Positions 1 to 9,344 of a DNA stretch of 64,000 bases are shown piece by piece. Under the pieces are notes generated by a model, which worked only from the letters and a program-made list of their open reading frames with translations, was not told where the DNA came from and did no database searches. Numbering within the stretch: position 1 is the stretch's first letter; the number at the start of each line of letters is the position of its first letter. Position numbers and translations under genes: made by a program. Source of the DNA: Achromobacter xylosoxidans A8 (lineage in GTDB: Bacteria; Pseudomonadota; Gammaproteobacteria; Burkholderiales; Burkholderiaceae_B); contig NC_014640.1 in NCBI RefSeq assembly GCF_000165835.1, positions 5,022,001-5,086,000 on the forward strand. The letters are read 5' to 3'.

Positions 1-1
1 C

Positions 2-448
2 GACGCGCACGACCGCTACACCGCCACCGCCTGCAAGGAAATGGCCGAGCTGTACCGTCCGTTCAGCGCGGCCGAAGACTCCCTGTCCACGGCGCAGCTC
101 CAGACGCGCCAGAACGGCGACGAAAAGTGCAGCCTCGAAACCTACGAGCGCAGCGTCGTCAACGTCGATGTCCAGTCCGACACGCGCGCCTTCGTCGTCG
201 CCCAGATCCGCAACACCACGCCCTCCACCCCCGGCTTCCCCGTCGACAACGACGAGCGCGACCGCAAGGAACGGGGCGTGCGCATGCAGTACCTGCTGGA
301 ACGCGCCGACCAGACCCAGGGCTGGAAGATCGCCCAGGTATTTGGCCGCAACCGCTACTGCGAAGTCGCGCCGGTCAACGGCTGGTGCCCGCTGTACAAC
401 CGCGCGGCGGGGTCGGCGAATAGCTACGTCTTTGAGTTCAGCCAGTAG
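2..448 (+). CDS. C-terminal part of an unidentified protein (5' end cut by window)
   Basis: The reading frame is open from the first bases of the window to the TAG at 446-448, so the true start lies outside. About 148 residues are visible, rich in charged residues and containing three cysteines (one near the left edge and two in the C-terminal 40 residues). I do not recognise the family. An internal ATG at 41 exists but the frame continues upstream of it without a stop, so a start there is not favoured. The gene runs toward the minus-strand OsmC-like gene and ends 51 bases from its stop. Confidence 0.6.
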   Translation, partial: DAHDRYTATACKEMAELYRPFSAAEDSLSTAQLQTRQNGDEKCSLETYERSVVNVDVQSDTRAFVVAQIRNTTPSTPGFPVDNDERDRKERGVRMQYLLERADQTQGWKIAQVFGRNRYCEVAPVNGWCPLYNRAAGSANSYVFEFSQ

Positions 449-499
449 CCGAGGCGAGGGCAAAAGCGCGATCTGCCCGCAGGTGTCGGTGCCCTCTGG

Positions 500-889
500 T
501 CAGGCATCCAGGATGACAGCGGGCCGTACCCGCACCGCCTTGCCCAGCGTTCGCGCGACCGGCGATGCCTGCGCGGCCCCGCGGACCAGATCCAGCTGCG
601 CCGCCGTCAGCGCCGCCGCGAAGCGCAAGCTGACCTCGAATCCGGTTTCGTGGTCCAGGCGTTCGATGACGACATCCACCGTACTCTCGGGCAAGGCGAT
701 GCCCGCCCGCTCCGCGGCCATGTCGATGGACATGCAGACACAGGCCGCAAGCGCGCTTTCAAGCAACTCGTGCGGCCGCATGCCTGTGTTTCCTCCTTTG
801 CCGTCCTTGCGCGTGTCCGAGAGCAGGACATTCTGCCCGTTCGTTACCTCGACACCATAAGGCTCGCCCAGCCGCTTCGCCGTCACCAT
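500..889 (-). CDS. OsmC/Ohr family protein
   Basis: Probable peroxiredoxin-like OsmC family protein of 129 residues. The RPHELLESALAACVCMSIDM segment matches the family helix that carries a conserved cysteine, and the total length fits OsmC proteins. Known members reduce organic hydroperoxides with paired cysteines; that activity is inferred here. I chose the start at 889 because AGGAG lies 6 bases upstream of that ATG; an upstream in-frame ATG at 919 would add ten residues without a better ribosome site. The gene stands alone between two unrelated transcription units. Confidence 0.8.
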   Translation of the reverse strand: MVTAKRLGEPYGVEVTNGQNVLLSDTRKDGKGGNTGMRPHELLESALAACVCMSIDMAAERAGIALPESTVDVVIERLDHETGFEVSLRFAAALTAAQLDLVRGAAQASPVARTLGKAVRVRPAVILDA

Positions 890-1144
890 GTCAGTCTCCT
901 GTTGTGGAATGAAAGGCATGACAGGCTAAGCCCCGATTGGACGTCGAGGAAGGCCTGCGGAGGTACTGGTACCGGCAGTGACAGGATGGGGGGTCGCATC
1001 CTCCTTCTGTCGCAGCCATTGCACGGGCGAAAGCGTGGGGCTTGTGCTGATGCGACCGGTCCGCGCCCAGGGCTCCACGCGCGCCGATTGCGGCACATAC
1101 TCCGCAACCTGAAGGCTTTTCTCCGGCCCCCCCCTACCACCCAC
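890..1144. other. Intergenic region with nothing identifiable
   Basis: About 255 bases between the OsmC-like gene and the Bug receptor gene. It contains no convincing reading frame and no strong hairpin followed by a T-run. It presumably carries the promoter of the OsmC-like gene on the minus strand. Confidence 0.4.
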
Positions 1145-2110
1145 CTACTGCACAGGCGACAGGTTCGCCGCCTTCGCCGCCGCGGCATACATCGGAATCT
1201 CCCGGGCCATGGTGTCGGCCAGGACCTGCGGCGCACTCCCTACGGGATCGATGCCCAGTTCCAGCAAGCGATTGGCCACGGCGGGCTCGCGCACGGCGAG
1301 GGATACGGTGGTCTGCAGCTTCTCGATGACGGCTGGCGGCGTACCCGCCGGGGCGTACAGGGACGACCAGAATGACATGGCGAAGCCCGGCGCGCCGGAC
1401 TCCGCGACGGTAGGCACGTCGGGCAGCAAGGTAAAGCGCTTCGCCCCCGTGACGGCCAGCGCCTTCAGTCGGCCGCTGCGGATCTGCGGCAATACGGCAG
1501 CGGTGTCGATCAGCGCAAAGTCGATCTCATTGGCCAGCAACGCAGCAACCACGGCGGAGTTCCCTTTGTAGTTGACCACCTCCGTTTCCAGGCCGACGCG
1601 TTTGGCGAACAGTCCGGTAGCGAGCTGGAAGGAGTTGGCGCCCGAACCTGCGAACAGAGGCTTGCCGCTCTTTTTTCCCTGACCAACCAGATCGGCTACC
1701 GAGCGCGCCGAGCTGTCCGCCTTGACGGTCAGGATCATCGGAATGTCTCCGACGAGGGAGATCGGCGCGAAATCGGCGACGGGGTCGTAGTCCAGGTTGT
1801 TGTAGATGGCCGGATTGACAGTCATGCCGCTGCTTGGCCCCACCAGCAAGGTGTAGCCGTCCGGCTCCGCCCGTTTGACGGCGCCGATGGCGATGGCGCC
1901 GCTGGCGCCGGGCCGGTTCTCCACGATGAAGGGCTGGCCCAGGCGACGTTGCAACTGCTCGGCCATCAGGCGCGCCAGGATATCGTTACCGCCGCCCGGC
2001 GCGAAGCCCACGATCATGCGCACGGGCCGCGCCGGATAGTCTTGCGCCGCGGCGCCACAGGCCGACACTGCAAGCACAGCACCTGCCCACAAAGATAAAA
2101 ACCGTTTCAT
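1145..2110 (-). CDS. Bug/TctC-type tripartite tricarboxylate transporter receptor
   Basis: A periplasmic solute receptor of the Bug family, 321 residues, the usual size. It has an N-terminal signal peptide with a hydrophobic core ending near ACGAAAQDYPARP, then the family signature PVRMIVGFAPGGGNDILARL and the IVENRPGASGAIA loop. Bug proteins bind small carboxylates or related organics; many are encoded without their own TctAB membrane genes, as here. It diverges from an AraC regulator at 2260, so it is probably controlled by it and linked to the oxidase genes at 3324-6225. The ligand cannot be told from sequence. Confidence 0.9.
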   Translation of the reverse strand: MKRFLSLWAGAVLAVSACGAAAQDYPARPVRMIVGFAPGGGNDILARLMAEQLQRRLGQPFIVENRPGASGAIAIGAVKRAEPDGYTLLVGPSSGMTVNPAIYNNLDYDPVADFAPISLVGDIPMILTVKADSSARSVADLVGQGKKSGKPLFAGSGANSFQLATGLFAKRVGLETEVVNYKGNSAVVAALLANEIDFALIDTAAVLPQIRSGRLKALAVTGAKRFTLLPDVPTVAESGAPGFAMSFWSSLYAPAGTPPAVIEKLQTTVSLAVREPAVANRLLELGIDPVGSAPQVLADTMAREIPMYAAAAKAANLSPVQ

Positions 2111-2259
2111 GCCACACGCTCCATTCGTTGAACCTAGTGCGCCGTTACTGGGGAATGCACGAATGGCCCATTCTCCACCGCCTCGCTACATTGGGCACGA
2201 CCCAAGGTGCCAGCCGATGCGGCTGGCAGCGACAGCGCGCAACGTATCCCGGAGCCGAG

Positions 2260-3216
2260 ATGGCACCTGAATGGCACAACTGGAGCACCCACGATCACGG
2301 CCAGCACGCCCTGGCGTTCTGGCAGGATGCGGTCTGCGCCGGTGTGCTCGATTCTGAATTCCGCGCCGAACCCGACGCCGGATTCGCGGGCACGATGTTC
2401 AGCCAGAACCGCGCGGGAGTCCGGCTCGTGAACTTCGCGAGCTCCCCGCACATGATCCGGCGCTCCCAGCGGCAGGTCAGCCGCCTCAATGGCGATCACC
2501 TCATGCTCAGCCTGCAATTGCAGGGCAGCGCCTTGATGTCCCAGGGCGACGAGCAGTTGTGCCTGCGGCCGGGAGAATTCGGGCTGCTCGACACCGGGTC
2601 CGCATTCGACATTACGTTCCCGGAAGCGACCTCGCGCCGGCTGGTCCTGTTGCCGCGCCACGCCTTGAGCGCGCGCGCCCCAGGCATGCGGCGGCTACGC
2701 GCGCCGGCCAGCCTGCCGGCCGACATGCCATTCGCGCCCGTGCTCACCGAAGCCATGCGCCTGCTGACCGATACAGAGGTCAAGCTCCAGGACCGCACCG
2801 TCGACACGCTGCTGGATGCCGTCATCGAAATCGTCGCGCTGCAGTGCTCATCCATGGCGGACGCCGCGGCGCCCCCTTCCACCGAACTGAGCTTCGTCGG
2901 CGTGAAGCGCCACATCGATACGGCAATCGCCAACCCGGACCTGTCGCCCGCAACGGTGGCCGCCGCCTGCCGCATATCGGTCCGCACCCTGCACCGCCTG
3001 TTCGCGCGGCATGCCGCGCTGTCGTTCGAGGCCTACGTGGTGCAGGCCCGCCTGGCGCTCGCGCATGAGCTGCTGGCGGCCGGCAAGACCCGCACGGTCA
3101 GCGAGGCCGCCTTCGCCTGCGGCTTCAACAATCTCTCCCACTTCACGCGGCGGTTCTCCGAGCGATACGGCGAATTGCCCGTCAATCTGCTCAAACAAGG
3201 GCAGACTCGCAGCTGA
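2260..3216 (+). CDS. AraC-family transcriptional regulator
   Basis: A 318-residue activator-type protein. The N-terminal half resembles the AraC-binding-like sensory domain, and the C-terminal ~100 residues carry the two helix-turn-helix motifs (ATVAAACRISVRTLHRLF and TVSEAAFACGFNNLSHFTRR). I chose ATG 2260 because GGAG lies 5 bases upstream and the length then fits the family; earlier in-frame ATGs at 2128 and 2155 would add an unrelated 35-44 residue extension. It sits between a divergent Bug receptor gene and the co-directional GlcF-like/VAO-like pair, its likely targets. Confidence 0.85.
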   Translation: MAPEWHNWSTHDHGQHALAFWQDAVCAGVLDSEFRAEPDAGFAGTMFSQNRAGVRLVNFASSPHMIRRSQRQVSRLNGDHLMLSLQLQGSALMSQGDEQLCLRPGEFGLLDTGSAFDITFPEATSRRLVLLPRHALSARAPGMRRLRAPASLPADMPFAPVLTEAMRLLTDTEVKLQDRTVDTLLDAVIEIVALQCSSMADAAAPPSTELSFVGVKRHIDTAIANPDLSPATVAAACRISVRTLHRLFARHAALSFEAYVVQARLALAHELLAAGKTRTVSEAAFACGFNNLSHFTRRFSERYGELPVNLLKQGQTRS

Positions 3217-3323
3217 ATGACGCCCTGGGCGGCGTCCGCTGGCGCGCTGGGTACAGCCCCGCGCAGCTCCCGACGGCAGAATGAGCTTCATCCCGGCCCT
3301 GGCCGGCAAGCTTCCGTCGCACC

Positions 3324-4691
3324 ATGCCCAAGACCATCACCATCCACCGCCAAGACGCGGTCCGCGCCGCCACCGAGAGTTGCGTGCATTTCGGCTTCTG
3401 CACCGCGGTCTGCCCTACCTACGTGCTCGATGGCGAAGAGCTTGATTCACCGCGCGGCCGGATCGCGCTGGCGCGCGAGATGCTGGACAGCGGCAATGCG
3501 CCCAGCCCGGCCGCCGTGCGCCATCTGGACCGCTGCCTGTCCTGTCTGTCGTGCGAAACCACTTGCGCGGCCGGCGTCTCGTATCACGCAATCATCGACG
3601 GCGCCCGCGAGCACATCGAACAAAGCAAGGCGCGCCCGCTGACTCAGCGCTTGCTGCGCTCAGCGCTGGCCCGTGTGCTGACGACTCCCGCGCTGCTGCG
3701 TCCCGCCGCAGCCGCAGGTCGCTTGCTACGCAGCGTCACGGGCCGCCTGGGCGGGCCGCTGGGCGCTTTGGCCTCCCTCTCCAGCGCCCCCGCGCTGGCG
3801 GCGTTCGCGCCGCGGGCCGAGGCCGAACCACAGCCGCCCGCCAACGCGACGCGCCGCGTGGCGCTGCTGGACGGCTGCGCCCAGTCGGTGCTCGGCGCCG
3901 AGATCAACGCCTCGGCCAAGCGCCTGCTCACACGCGCTGGCTACGCCGTCGTCGCGGTACCCGGTGTGCAATGCTGCGGCGCACTCGAACTGCACATGGG
4001 ACGACGCGAGGCCGCCACGCGGCACATGAAACAGGCCGTCCGCAGCTGGTCGGCCGCGCTGCAGGCCGGGCACATCGACACCATCATCAGCACCACCTCA
4101 GGCTGCGGTTCCGTTATCAAACGTTATGAAGAACTGCTTTCCGACCGCCCCGAACTGTCGGCGCAAGTGCGCCTCGTGGTCGATGCCACCCAGGACATCG
4201 CGCAGATCGCCGCCGGCCTGCCGCTGACCGCCAGCGGCTCGGCGCTAGGCCTGGCCGTTTCCTATCACGACTCCTGTTCGCTCAAGCATGGCCTCAAGAT
4301 CGAACGGCCGCCGCGCCGCGCACTGGGCAAGCTGGACATGGAAGTGCGCGACATCGCGGAATCGCACCTGTGCTGCGGCTCGGCAGGGACCTACAACATT
4401 CTCGAGCCGGCCATCTCGGACCGCCTGGGACAGCGCAAGGCAGGCCACGCCTCGGCTGGCCAGCCGGACGTGATCGCCGCCGGCAACATGGGATGCCTGG
4501 TGCAGATCTCGCGCTTCACGTCCGTGCCCGTGGCGCACACGGTCCAGTTGCTGGACTGGGCCACCGGCGGGCCGCCCCCGCGCGGCCTTGAAGACTTCCG
4601 GCCCAAGCCGCCGCAGGCGGCGGCCAACGCTCCAACGCCGGCGGCCACGCCGGTTCCGACAACCGCCGGCAGCGGCGACCTTCTGTGGTGA
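3324..4691 (+). CDS. GlcF-like iron-sulfur (4Fe-4S/CCG domain) oxidoreductase subunit
   Basis: Resembles the iron-sulfur subunit GlcF of glycolate oxidase, which passes electrons from a flavoprotein toward the respiratory chain. It has two N-terminal ferredoxin-type motifs (about residues 20-31 and 70-81) and two CCG-type segments (VQCCGALE, SHLCCGSAGTY). Oddly, the first motif reads CVHFGFCTAVCP, with Phe (codon TTC) where GlcF proteins have the second cysteine of CxxCxxCxxxCP. The second motif is CLSCLSCETTCA, with Ala replacing the usual Pro. The C-terminal 50 residues are an Ala/Pro-rich tail. It is followed 7 bases later by a VAO-type flavoprotein gene, its likely partner. Confidence 0.82.
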   Translation: MPKTITIHRQDAVRAATESCVHFGFCTAVCPTYVLDGEELDSPRGRIALAREMLDSGNAPSPAAVRHLDRCLSCLSCETTCAAGVSYHAIIDGAREHIEQSKARPLTQRLLRSALARVLTTPALLRPAAAAGRLLRSVTGRLGGPLGALASLSSAPALAAFAPRAEAEPQPPANATRRVALLDGCAQSVLGAEINASAKRLLTRAGYAVVAVPGVQCCGALELHMGRREAATRHMKQAVRSWSAALQAGHIDTIISTTSGCGSVIKRYEELLSDRPELSAQVRLVVDATQDIAQIAAGLPLTASGSALGLAVSYHDSCSLKHGLKIERPPRRALGKLDMEVRDIAESHLCCGSAGTYNILEPAISDRLGQRKAGHASAGQPDVIAAGNMGCLVQISRFTSVPVAHTVQLLDWATGGPPPRGLEDFRPKPPQAAANAPTPAATPVPTTAGSGDLLW

Positions 4692-4698
4692 ATGACGA

Positions 4699-6225
4699 AT
4701 GCCTACCAATGACCCTATCGTAGATTTCGCCAATGCGGCGGCGGCCGAGCTAGGCGCGGACGCCATCACGCTGGGCGACGACGTCCTCGGACGCTACGGC
4801 GAACATACGCTGCCCAGCGCCGACGTGCGCCCCGGCGCCGTCGCCTATCCCGACTCGACCGAGGCCGTGCAAACGCTGGTGCGCCTGGCCAATCGGTTCC
4901 GCGTTCAGCTCTATCCCATCAGCAATGGCCAAAACATCGGCCTGGGCACCCGCTCGCCCATCCGTCCCGGCCAGGTGGTGGTGGACCTGGGGCGGCGCAT
5001 GAACCGCATCCTGGAAGTCAACGAGACGCTGGGCTATTGCGTGCTCGAACCCGGCGTGAGCTTTCGCGCCATGCACGACGAGCTGCAGCGCCGGGAAAGC
5101 AAACTGATGATCTCGCCCACCGCGGGCCCGTCGCAGGGCAGCATCCTCGCGAACGCCCTGGACAAGGGCGGCGGCAGCGGCGCCTACGCCGATCATTTCG
5201 GCATGAGCTGCGGCATGGAGGTGGTGCTCGGCAATGGCGACGTGATCCGCACCGGCGACGGCAGCCTGGCCGGGTCCTCGCATCCCAACTGGCACGTTTC
5301 CAAATACAGCTTCGGCCCGACGCTGGACGGTCTGTTCTCTCAATCCAACTTCGGCATCGTCACCCGCGTGGGCATGTGGCTCATGCCGCGGCCGCCGCAT
5401 ATCGAACCCTTCTTTTTCACCTTCCCCGACGACGAAGACCTGGGCGAGATCGTCGAACGCATCCGTCCCCTGAAGCTGAGCAACTTCGTGCCGACGCTGA
5501 TCCGCGCCACCAACGACTTGTATCTGCTGTCCTCGGCGGCCACCAACCCGGAGTACGCAGCCAACGGCGGCAAGCGCGCGCTATCCGACGAGGGCCGCGC
5601 CGCGCTGCGGCGGCAGTATGACCTGGGATCCTGGACCGTATCGGGCGCCGTGTACGGCGCCAGCCGTGCCGCCGTGCAGCCCCAGATCGACCGCATCGCC
5701 CAGCATTTCCTGGCCTCGGGCAAGGGACGCCAGATTCCCATGGAGGAAGCTGAGGACATCGGCCCCCTGCACATCGCCATCAACTCCAACACCGGCGTGC
5801 CGACCGACAGCGAATTGAAGATGCTGGGCTGGCGCCCGGGCGGCGGCGCGATCTGGCTGTCGGCGGGCTCCCCCGTCGCGGGCGACATCGTCAACGACCT
5901 GCAGGCGCAGGCGCGCCGCATCTGCCACGACCACGGGCTGGAATACCTGCTGTCGAACGTTTGCGGCGCGCGCTTCGCCCGCGCCATCCACGCGATCATC
6001 TACAACCGCGAAGACGCCGACGAAACCGCCCGCGCAGACGCCTGCTACCGGGCGCTGGCCCAGCTGTTCGCCGAGCGCGGGATCTTCGTAGGCCGGGCGC
6101 CGACCATGTACCACGGGTTCCATCAGGCCCAGCGCATGCCGGAGTTCGTGTCTGCCTGCGCGTCGATCAAAGCCGCGCTGGACCCGAATGGCGTCATCGC
6201 CCCGGGCAAATACGGCATCGAGTGA
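4699..6225 (+). CDS. FAD-binding oxidase/dehydrogenase of the VAO/PCMH family
   Basis: A 508-residue flavoprotein of the vanillyl-alcohol oxidase / p-cresol methylhydroxylase superfamily. The FAD-binding PP-loop region is visible as YPISNGQNIGLGTRSP, followed by the KGGGSGAYADHFGMSCGMEV segment. The C-terminal part ends ALDPNGVIAPGKYGIE, as in 4-cresol dehydrogenase-type enzymes and GlcD. Such enzymes oxidise 4-alkylphenols or hydroxy acids. Pairing with a GlcF-like protein instead of a cytochrome suggests electrons leave through iron-sulfur clusters. The substrate is unknown; a phenolic or a hydroxy acid are both possible. Confidence 0.85.
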   Translation: MPTNDPIVDFANAAAAELGADAITLGDDVLGRYGEHTLPSADVRPGAVAYPDSTEAVQTLVRLANRFRVQLYPISNGQNIGLGTRSPIRPGQVVVDLGRRMNRILEVNETLGYCVLEPGVSFRAMHDELQRRESKLMISPTAGPSQGSILANALDKGGGSGAYADHFGMSCGMEVVLGNGDVIRTGDGSLAGSSHPNWHVSKYSFGPTLDGLFSQSNFGIVTRVGMWLMPRPPHIEPFFFTFPDDEDLGEIVERIRPLKLSNFVPTLIRATNDLYLLSSAATNPEYAANGGKRALSDEGRAALRRQYDLGSWTVSGAVYGASRAAVQPQIDRIAQHFLASGKGRQIPMEEAEDIGPLHIAINSNTGVPTDSELKMLGWRPGGGAIWLSAGSPVAGDIVNDLQAQARRICHDHGLEYLLSNVCGARFARAIHAIIYNREDADETARADACYRALAQLFAERGIFVGRAPTMYHGFHQAQRMPEFVSACASIKAALDPNGVIAPGKYGIE

Positions 6226-6237
6226 AGATGGACTCCC

Positions 6238-6278
6238 GGGGCGTGCTGCGCCCCGGGCAGCGGCGGGCAGCACGCCCC
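6238..6278. terminator. Strong hairpin between convergent genes
   Basis: Perfect 11-bp inverted repeat GGGGCGTGCTG / CAGCACGCCCC around a 19-base loop. It lies between the stop of the VAO-type gene and the stop of the convergent PRISE-type gene. It lacks a long T-run, so it may act in both directions as a weak terminator or RNA-stabilising hairpin. Confidence 0.55.
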
Positions 6279-6285
6279 CCTTCTC

Positions 6286-7377
6286 TCAAACCAGGCGGGG
6301 TGGAAGTATCCCCCGCTCCATCAGCACCCCAAGCCAGTGCTTGACGCAAGCTTCGGTATCGTAGGTCTGCGTGAAGCCCGCCTGCTTGATCTTCACCGTG
6401 CTGACAAAGGCCGGAGGGGGCGGCGCTTTCAGGCCGTAGCCGAACCGGGCATCGGCGGAAAAATGGGATTCGCCCAGGATCTGGCCCATGCTCAAGGGCC
6501 GCAAGCCATGCCGCTTGACGATCTCGTCCCATAACTGCGCGCGGCTGGGCAGATATTCGGCCAGGCAGACGGGCTGGTCCGGCCCCGCTTCGACGCACAG
6601 GAACTCCGCCAGCGACGGCCACAGATCGCGCCAACTGAAGACTTCGCCGTTGGTCAGGTTGTAGTGTTCGTTCCAGGATTGCGGGTTCTCAGCTGCCCAG
6701 ACGCCCGCATCGCCGATGAGGCGCACGTCCACGGCTTCGCGTGGGTAGGAAATATGCCCCGGATAGCCGAACGGCTTGCCTTCCGCTTGGCACAGCGCCG
6801 CATAGACGCCGATCACCGGCACGGTATTCATCGCCACGCCCACGTTGGGGCCGACCACGATGGTGGGACGGAATATCGTCCAACCAAAGCCGCACTGCGC
6901 GGCCCTTTCCCGAATGTAGTCTTCCTGGAACCAGTAAGAGTTCGGATGGTCGTCCCGAGGCTGACGCTCGCGCGCCGGAATGCGGATCGGGTGCAGGTGC
7001 ACGCCATAGGCCTTGGTGCCTTGCAGCACCGTGACATGGCGCAGCCCGCCGCTGCGGCTCAGCGGCTCGATCACGTGCCTGATCATGCTCAGGTTGGTGG
7101 ACATCTGCTCCGCGTCCTGCCAGCCCGCAATGAGGCCGGGCTTTTCATAGACGGCCGCATAGAAGACATGCGTGACTTGCGGCAAGGACTCGAAGGCGCG
7201 GCGGCAGGCCTCGGCGTCCTGCAGGTCAACCTGCAAATGCGTGAACGGCCGTTGGCTGATGATTTCCGGGCGCCGCCGGGAGACGGCGATGACTTCCCAG
7301 CCGGCGTTCAGGAAGGAGTCGACGGCAGCAGAGCCGACCAAGCCGCTGGCGCCAGTGACGATAACGGTGCGCGACAT
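6286..7377 (-). CDS. PRISE-type short-chain dehydrogenase/reductase
   Basis: NAD(P)-dependent reductase of the extended SDR fold, 363 residues, with the nucleotide-binding GASGLVGS motif at residues ~9-16. The SYWFQEDYIRERA segment matches the NxxYxxED active-site pattern of PRISE enzymes (progesterone 5-beta-reductase / iridoid synthase-like), which reduce enones. ATG 7377 puts the glycine motif at the usual distance; in-frame ATG further upstream would run into the Bug gene. It is the last gene of a five-gene minus-strand operon, 7 bases after the Bug receptor. The actual substrate is unknown. Confidence 0.8.
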   Translation of the reverse strand: MSRTVIVTGASGLVGSAAVDSFLNAGWEVIAVSRRRPEIISQRPFTHLQVDLQDAEACRRAFESLPQVTHVFYAAVYEKPGLIAGWQDAEQMSTNLSMIRHVIEPLSRSGGLRHVTVLQGTKAYGVHLHPIRIPARERQPRDDHPNSYWFQEDYIRERAAQCGFGWTIFRPTIVVGPNVGVAMNTVPVIGVYAALCQAEGKPFGYPGHISYPREAVDVRLIGDAGVWAAENPQSWNEHYNLTNGEVFSWRDLWPSLAEFLCVEAGPDQPVCLAEYLPSRAQLWDEIVKRHGLRPLSMGQILGESHFSADARFGYGLKAPPPPAFVSTVKIKQAGFTQTYDTEACVKHWLGVLMERGILPPRLV

Positions 7378-7384
7378 GATTCCC

Positions 7385-8356
7385 TCAATCCATGACCAGG
7401 TTGATCTGCTTGAACAGCTGCTTGAAGCGCACGTACTCATCCGCCATGCGCTTGCCGAAGTCCTCGCGGCTGTCCGTGGACGGAACTATGCCCAGGCCGG
7501 CGAATTTCTCTTGCGTTTCAGGGTTGCTCACCGCCTTGACGATCTCGTCGTGAAGGCGATCCAGGATGGCCTGCGGCGTACCGGCGGGCGCGACGATGCC
7601 GTACCAGGCGACGCTTTCGGCGCCCGGCAGGCCGGCTTCGGCAACGGTGGGCACGTCCGGCAGCAGCGGCGAGCGTTTGGTATCGGCCACGGCCAGGGCA
7701 CGCAGCTGGCCGGACTTCACGAAAGACAGGATGGGCGGAACGCCGCTGATGACCATCTGGGTGCGCCCGCCCAGGGTGTCGGTGATGGCGTCGCTATTGC
7801 CCTTGTAAGGCACGTGCAGGATCTCGGTCTTGGACAGGTGCTGGAAAAGTTCGCCCGCGATATGGCCGCTGGTGCCGACGCCCGCCGAGGCGTAATTGAC
7901 CTTGTTCGGATTGGCCTTGATGTAGGCGATCAATTCCTTCAGGTTCGTCACCGGGATCGAAGGGTTGACCAGGATGACGTTCGGGCCCGTGGCCACCAGG
8001 GCGACCGGCGCCAGATCCTTGAGCGCGTCATAGGGCATTTTTTTGCGGGCATTGGGATTGACCGTGATCGGCCCGGCGGACGCGAAACCGATGGTGTAGC
8101 CATCCTTGGCAGACTTGGCGACGATGTCGGTACCCAGGTCGCCGCCGGCGCCGGGCTTGTTCTCGACGATCACCGGCTGGCCGAGCTGCTCGCTCAACGG
8201 TTTGGCAACCAGGCGCGCAATGATGTCGATGGAGCTGCCCGGGCCAAACGTGGCGATCAGGCGGATGGGGCGCGCGGGATAGGCATCGGCGGCCTGCGCG
8301 CTGGTGAAGGCGGCCAGGCTCAGGGCCAGCCCGGCAATCAATCGGTAGGAAATCAT
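7385..8356 (-). CDS. Bug/TctC-type solute receptor
   Basis: Second Bug-family periplasmic receptor, 323 residues, with a clear signal peptide (MISYRLIAGLALSLAAFTSA, cleavage near AQAADA). It has the family motif PIRLIATFGPGSSIDIIARL and IVENKPGAGGDLG. It is placed between an SMP-30 lactonase gene and a PRISE-type reductase gene, so it probably feeds the substrate of this operon. No membrane subunits are encoded nearby. ATG 8356 is the start that yields the signal peptide. Confidence 0.9.
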   Translation of the reverse strand: MISYRLIAGLALSLAAFTSAQAADAYPARPIRLIATFGPGSSIDIIARLVAKPLSEQLGQPVIVENKPGAGGDLGTDIVAKSAKDGYTIGFASAGPITVNPNARKKMPYDALKDLAPVALVATGPNVILVNPSIPVTNLKELIAYIKANPNKVNYASAGVGTSGHIAGELFQHLSKTEILHVPYKGNSDAITDTLGGRTQMVISGVPPILSFVKSGQLRALAVADTKRSPLLPDVPTVAEAGLPGAESVAWYGIVAPAGTPQAILDRLHDEIVKAVSNPETQEKFAGLGIVPSTDSREDFGKRMADEYVRFKQLFKQINLVMD

Positions 8357-8415
8357 GGTGTTGTCTCCGGTGTGCAGTGATTTTTTTTGCGTGGATGGGG
8401 AGCGTGCCAGGCGAG

Positions 8416-9333
8416 TCAATCGCCGTGCGAGTACATCGGATTGCCGGGATGCGGCAGGCGCGCGCGCAGAATGACGCCCTGCTCCGCTTCGGTGATGTAC
8501 AAGGTGCGCATGTCCTCGCCGCCAAAGGCGACATTGGTGGTGCGCATGCCTGCGCAGGACCGGATGCGGTAGAGGGGTTCGCCCAAGGGGCTGAACAGCC
8601 ATACGGTGCCTGCCTGGGCATGGACGATGGCCAGGTTGCCGGCGCTGTCGATGGCCATGCCATCCGGCCCGGCCGTGCTGCCGGATAGCTGGATGAACCG
8701 GCTGGCCTTCTTCATCTGGCCGCCGGGCTCCAGGCGCAGCGCATAGATCGCATTGTCGTGCGTGATTGCCACATAAAGCACATTCTCGGCCTTGTTCATG
8801 ACCAGGCCGTTGGGCCCGGCCAGGCCGTCCATCAGGAGGTCTACGGTCTTGCCATCGGCGCGCAGGCGGAAGACGCGGCCGGTCGGGTTCTCCAGCGCGC
8901 TTTCGCCCTGGTCGGTGAAGTACAGGTCGCCGTTGGATGCGAAGAACAGATCGTTCAGGCCCTTCAGGCCTTCGCGCTGCACATGCTGCAGGTACGGCCG
9001 GATGCTGCGGGCTGCGGGATCCAGCAGCATGAGGCCGTGGAGGTGGTCGGCAACGAAGATGCGCCCATCGCGATGGATCTTCAAGCCGTTGGGTTCGCCT
9101 TCGTAGCTGACGACGACTTCGAAGTTGCCTGCCGGGTCCACGCGCAGGATGCGCCCGTGCGCCAGATCGACGCACCACAGATTGCCGGCGCGATCGAAGG
9201 CAGGCCCTTCCAGGAAGGAGTGCATCTTCACGTGCCGCGCCGCGAGCCAGGTCGAAGGCTGTTCGGTCAAGTGCAGGGATTCGGGCAGCCGGGCGAACAC
9301 CTCGGTGCCCATGGGTTCAGCGGGAGGATACAT
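8416..9333 (-). CDS. SMP-30/gluconolactonase family protein
   Basis: A six-bladed beta-propeller hydrolase of the SMP-30/gluconolactonase/LRE family, 305 residues. Visible are the metal-site acidic EGPAFDRAGNLWCVDL near the N terminus, the GLNDLFFASNGDLYFTD segment and AGPDGMAIDSAGNLAIV. These enzymes open lactones using a divalent metal. The start at 9333 follows AGGA by 6 bases. It lies downstream of AtuA-type genes and upstream of a Bug receptor, suggesting that a lactone occurs in the pathway. Confidence 0.85.
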   Translation of the reverse strand: MYPPAEPMGTEVFARLPESLHLTEQPSTWLAARHVKMHSFLEGPAFDRAGNLWCVDLAHGRILRVDPAGNFEVVVSYEGEPNGLKIHRDGRIFVADHLHGLMLLDPAARSIRPYLQHVQREGLKGLNDLFFASNGDLYFTDQGESALENPTGRVFRLRADGKTVDLLMDGLAGPNGLVMNKAENVLYVAITHDNAIYALRLEPGGQMKKASRFIQLSGSTAGPDGMAIDSAGNLAIVHAQAGTVWLFSPLGEPLYRIRSCAGMRTTNVAFGGEDMRTLYITEAEQGVILRARLPHPGNPMYSHGD

Positions 9334-9344
9334 TGCGGGTCCTT

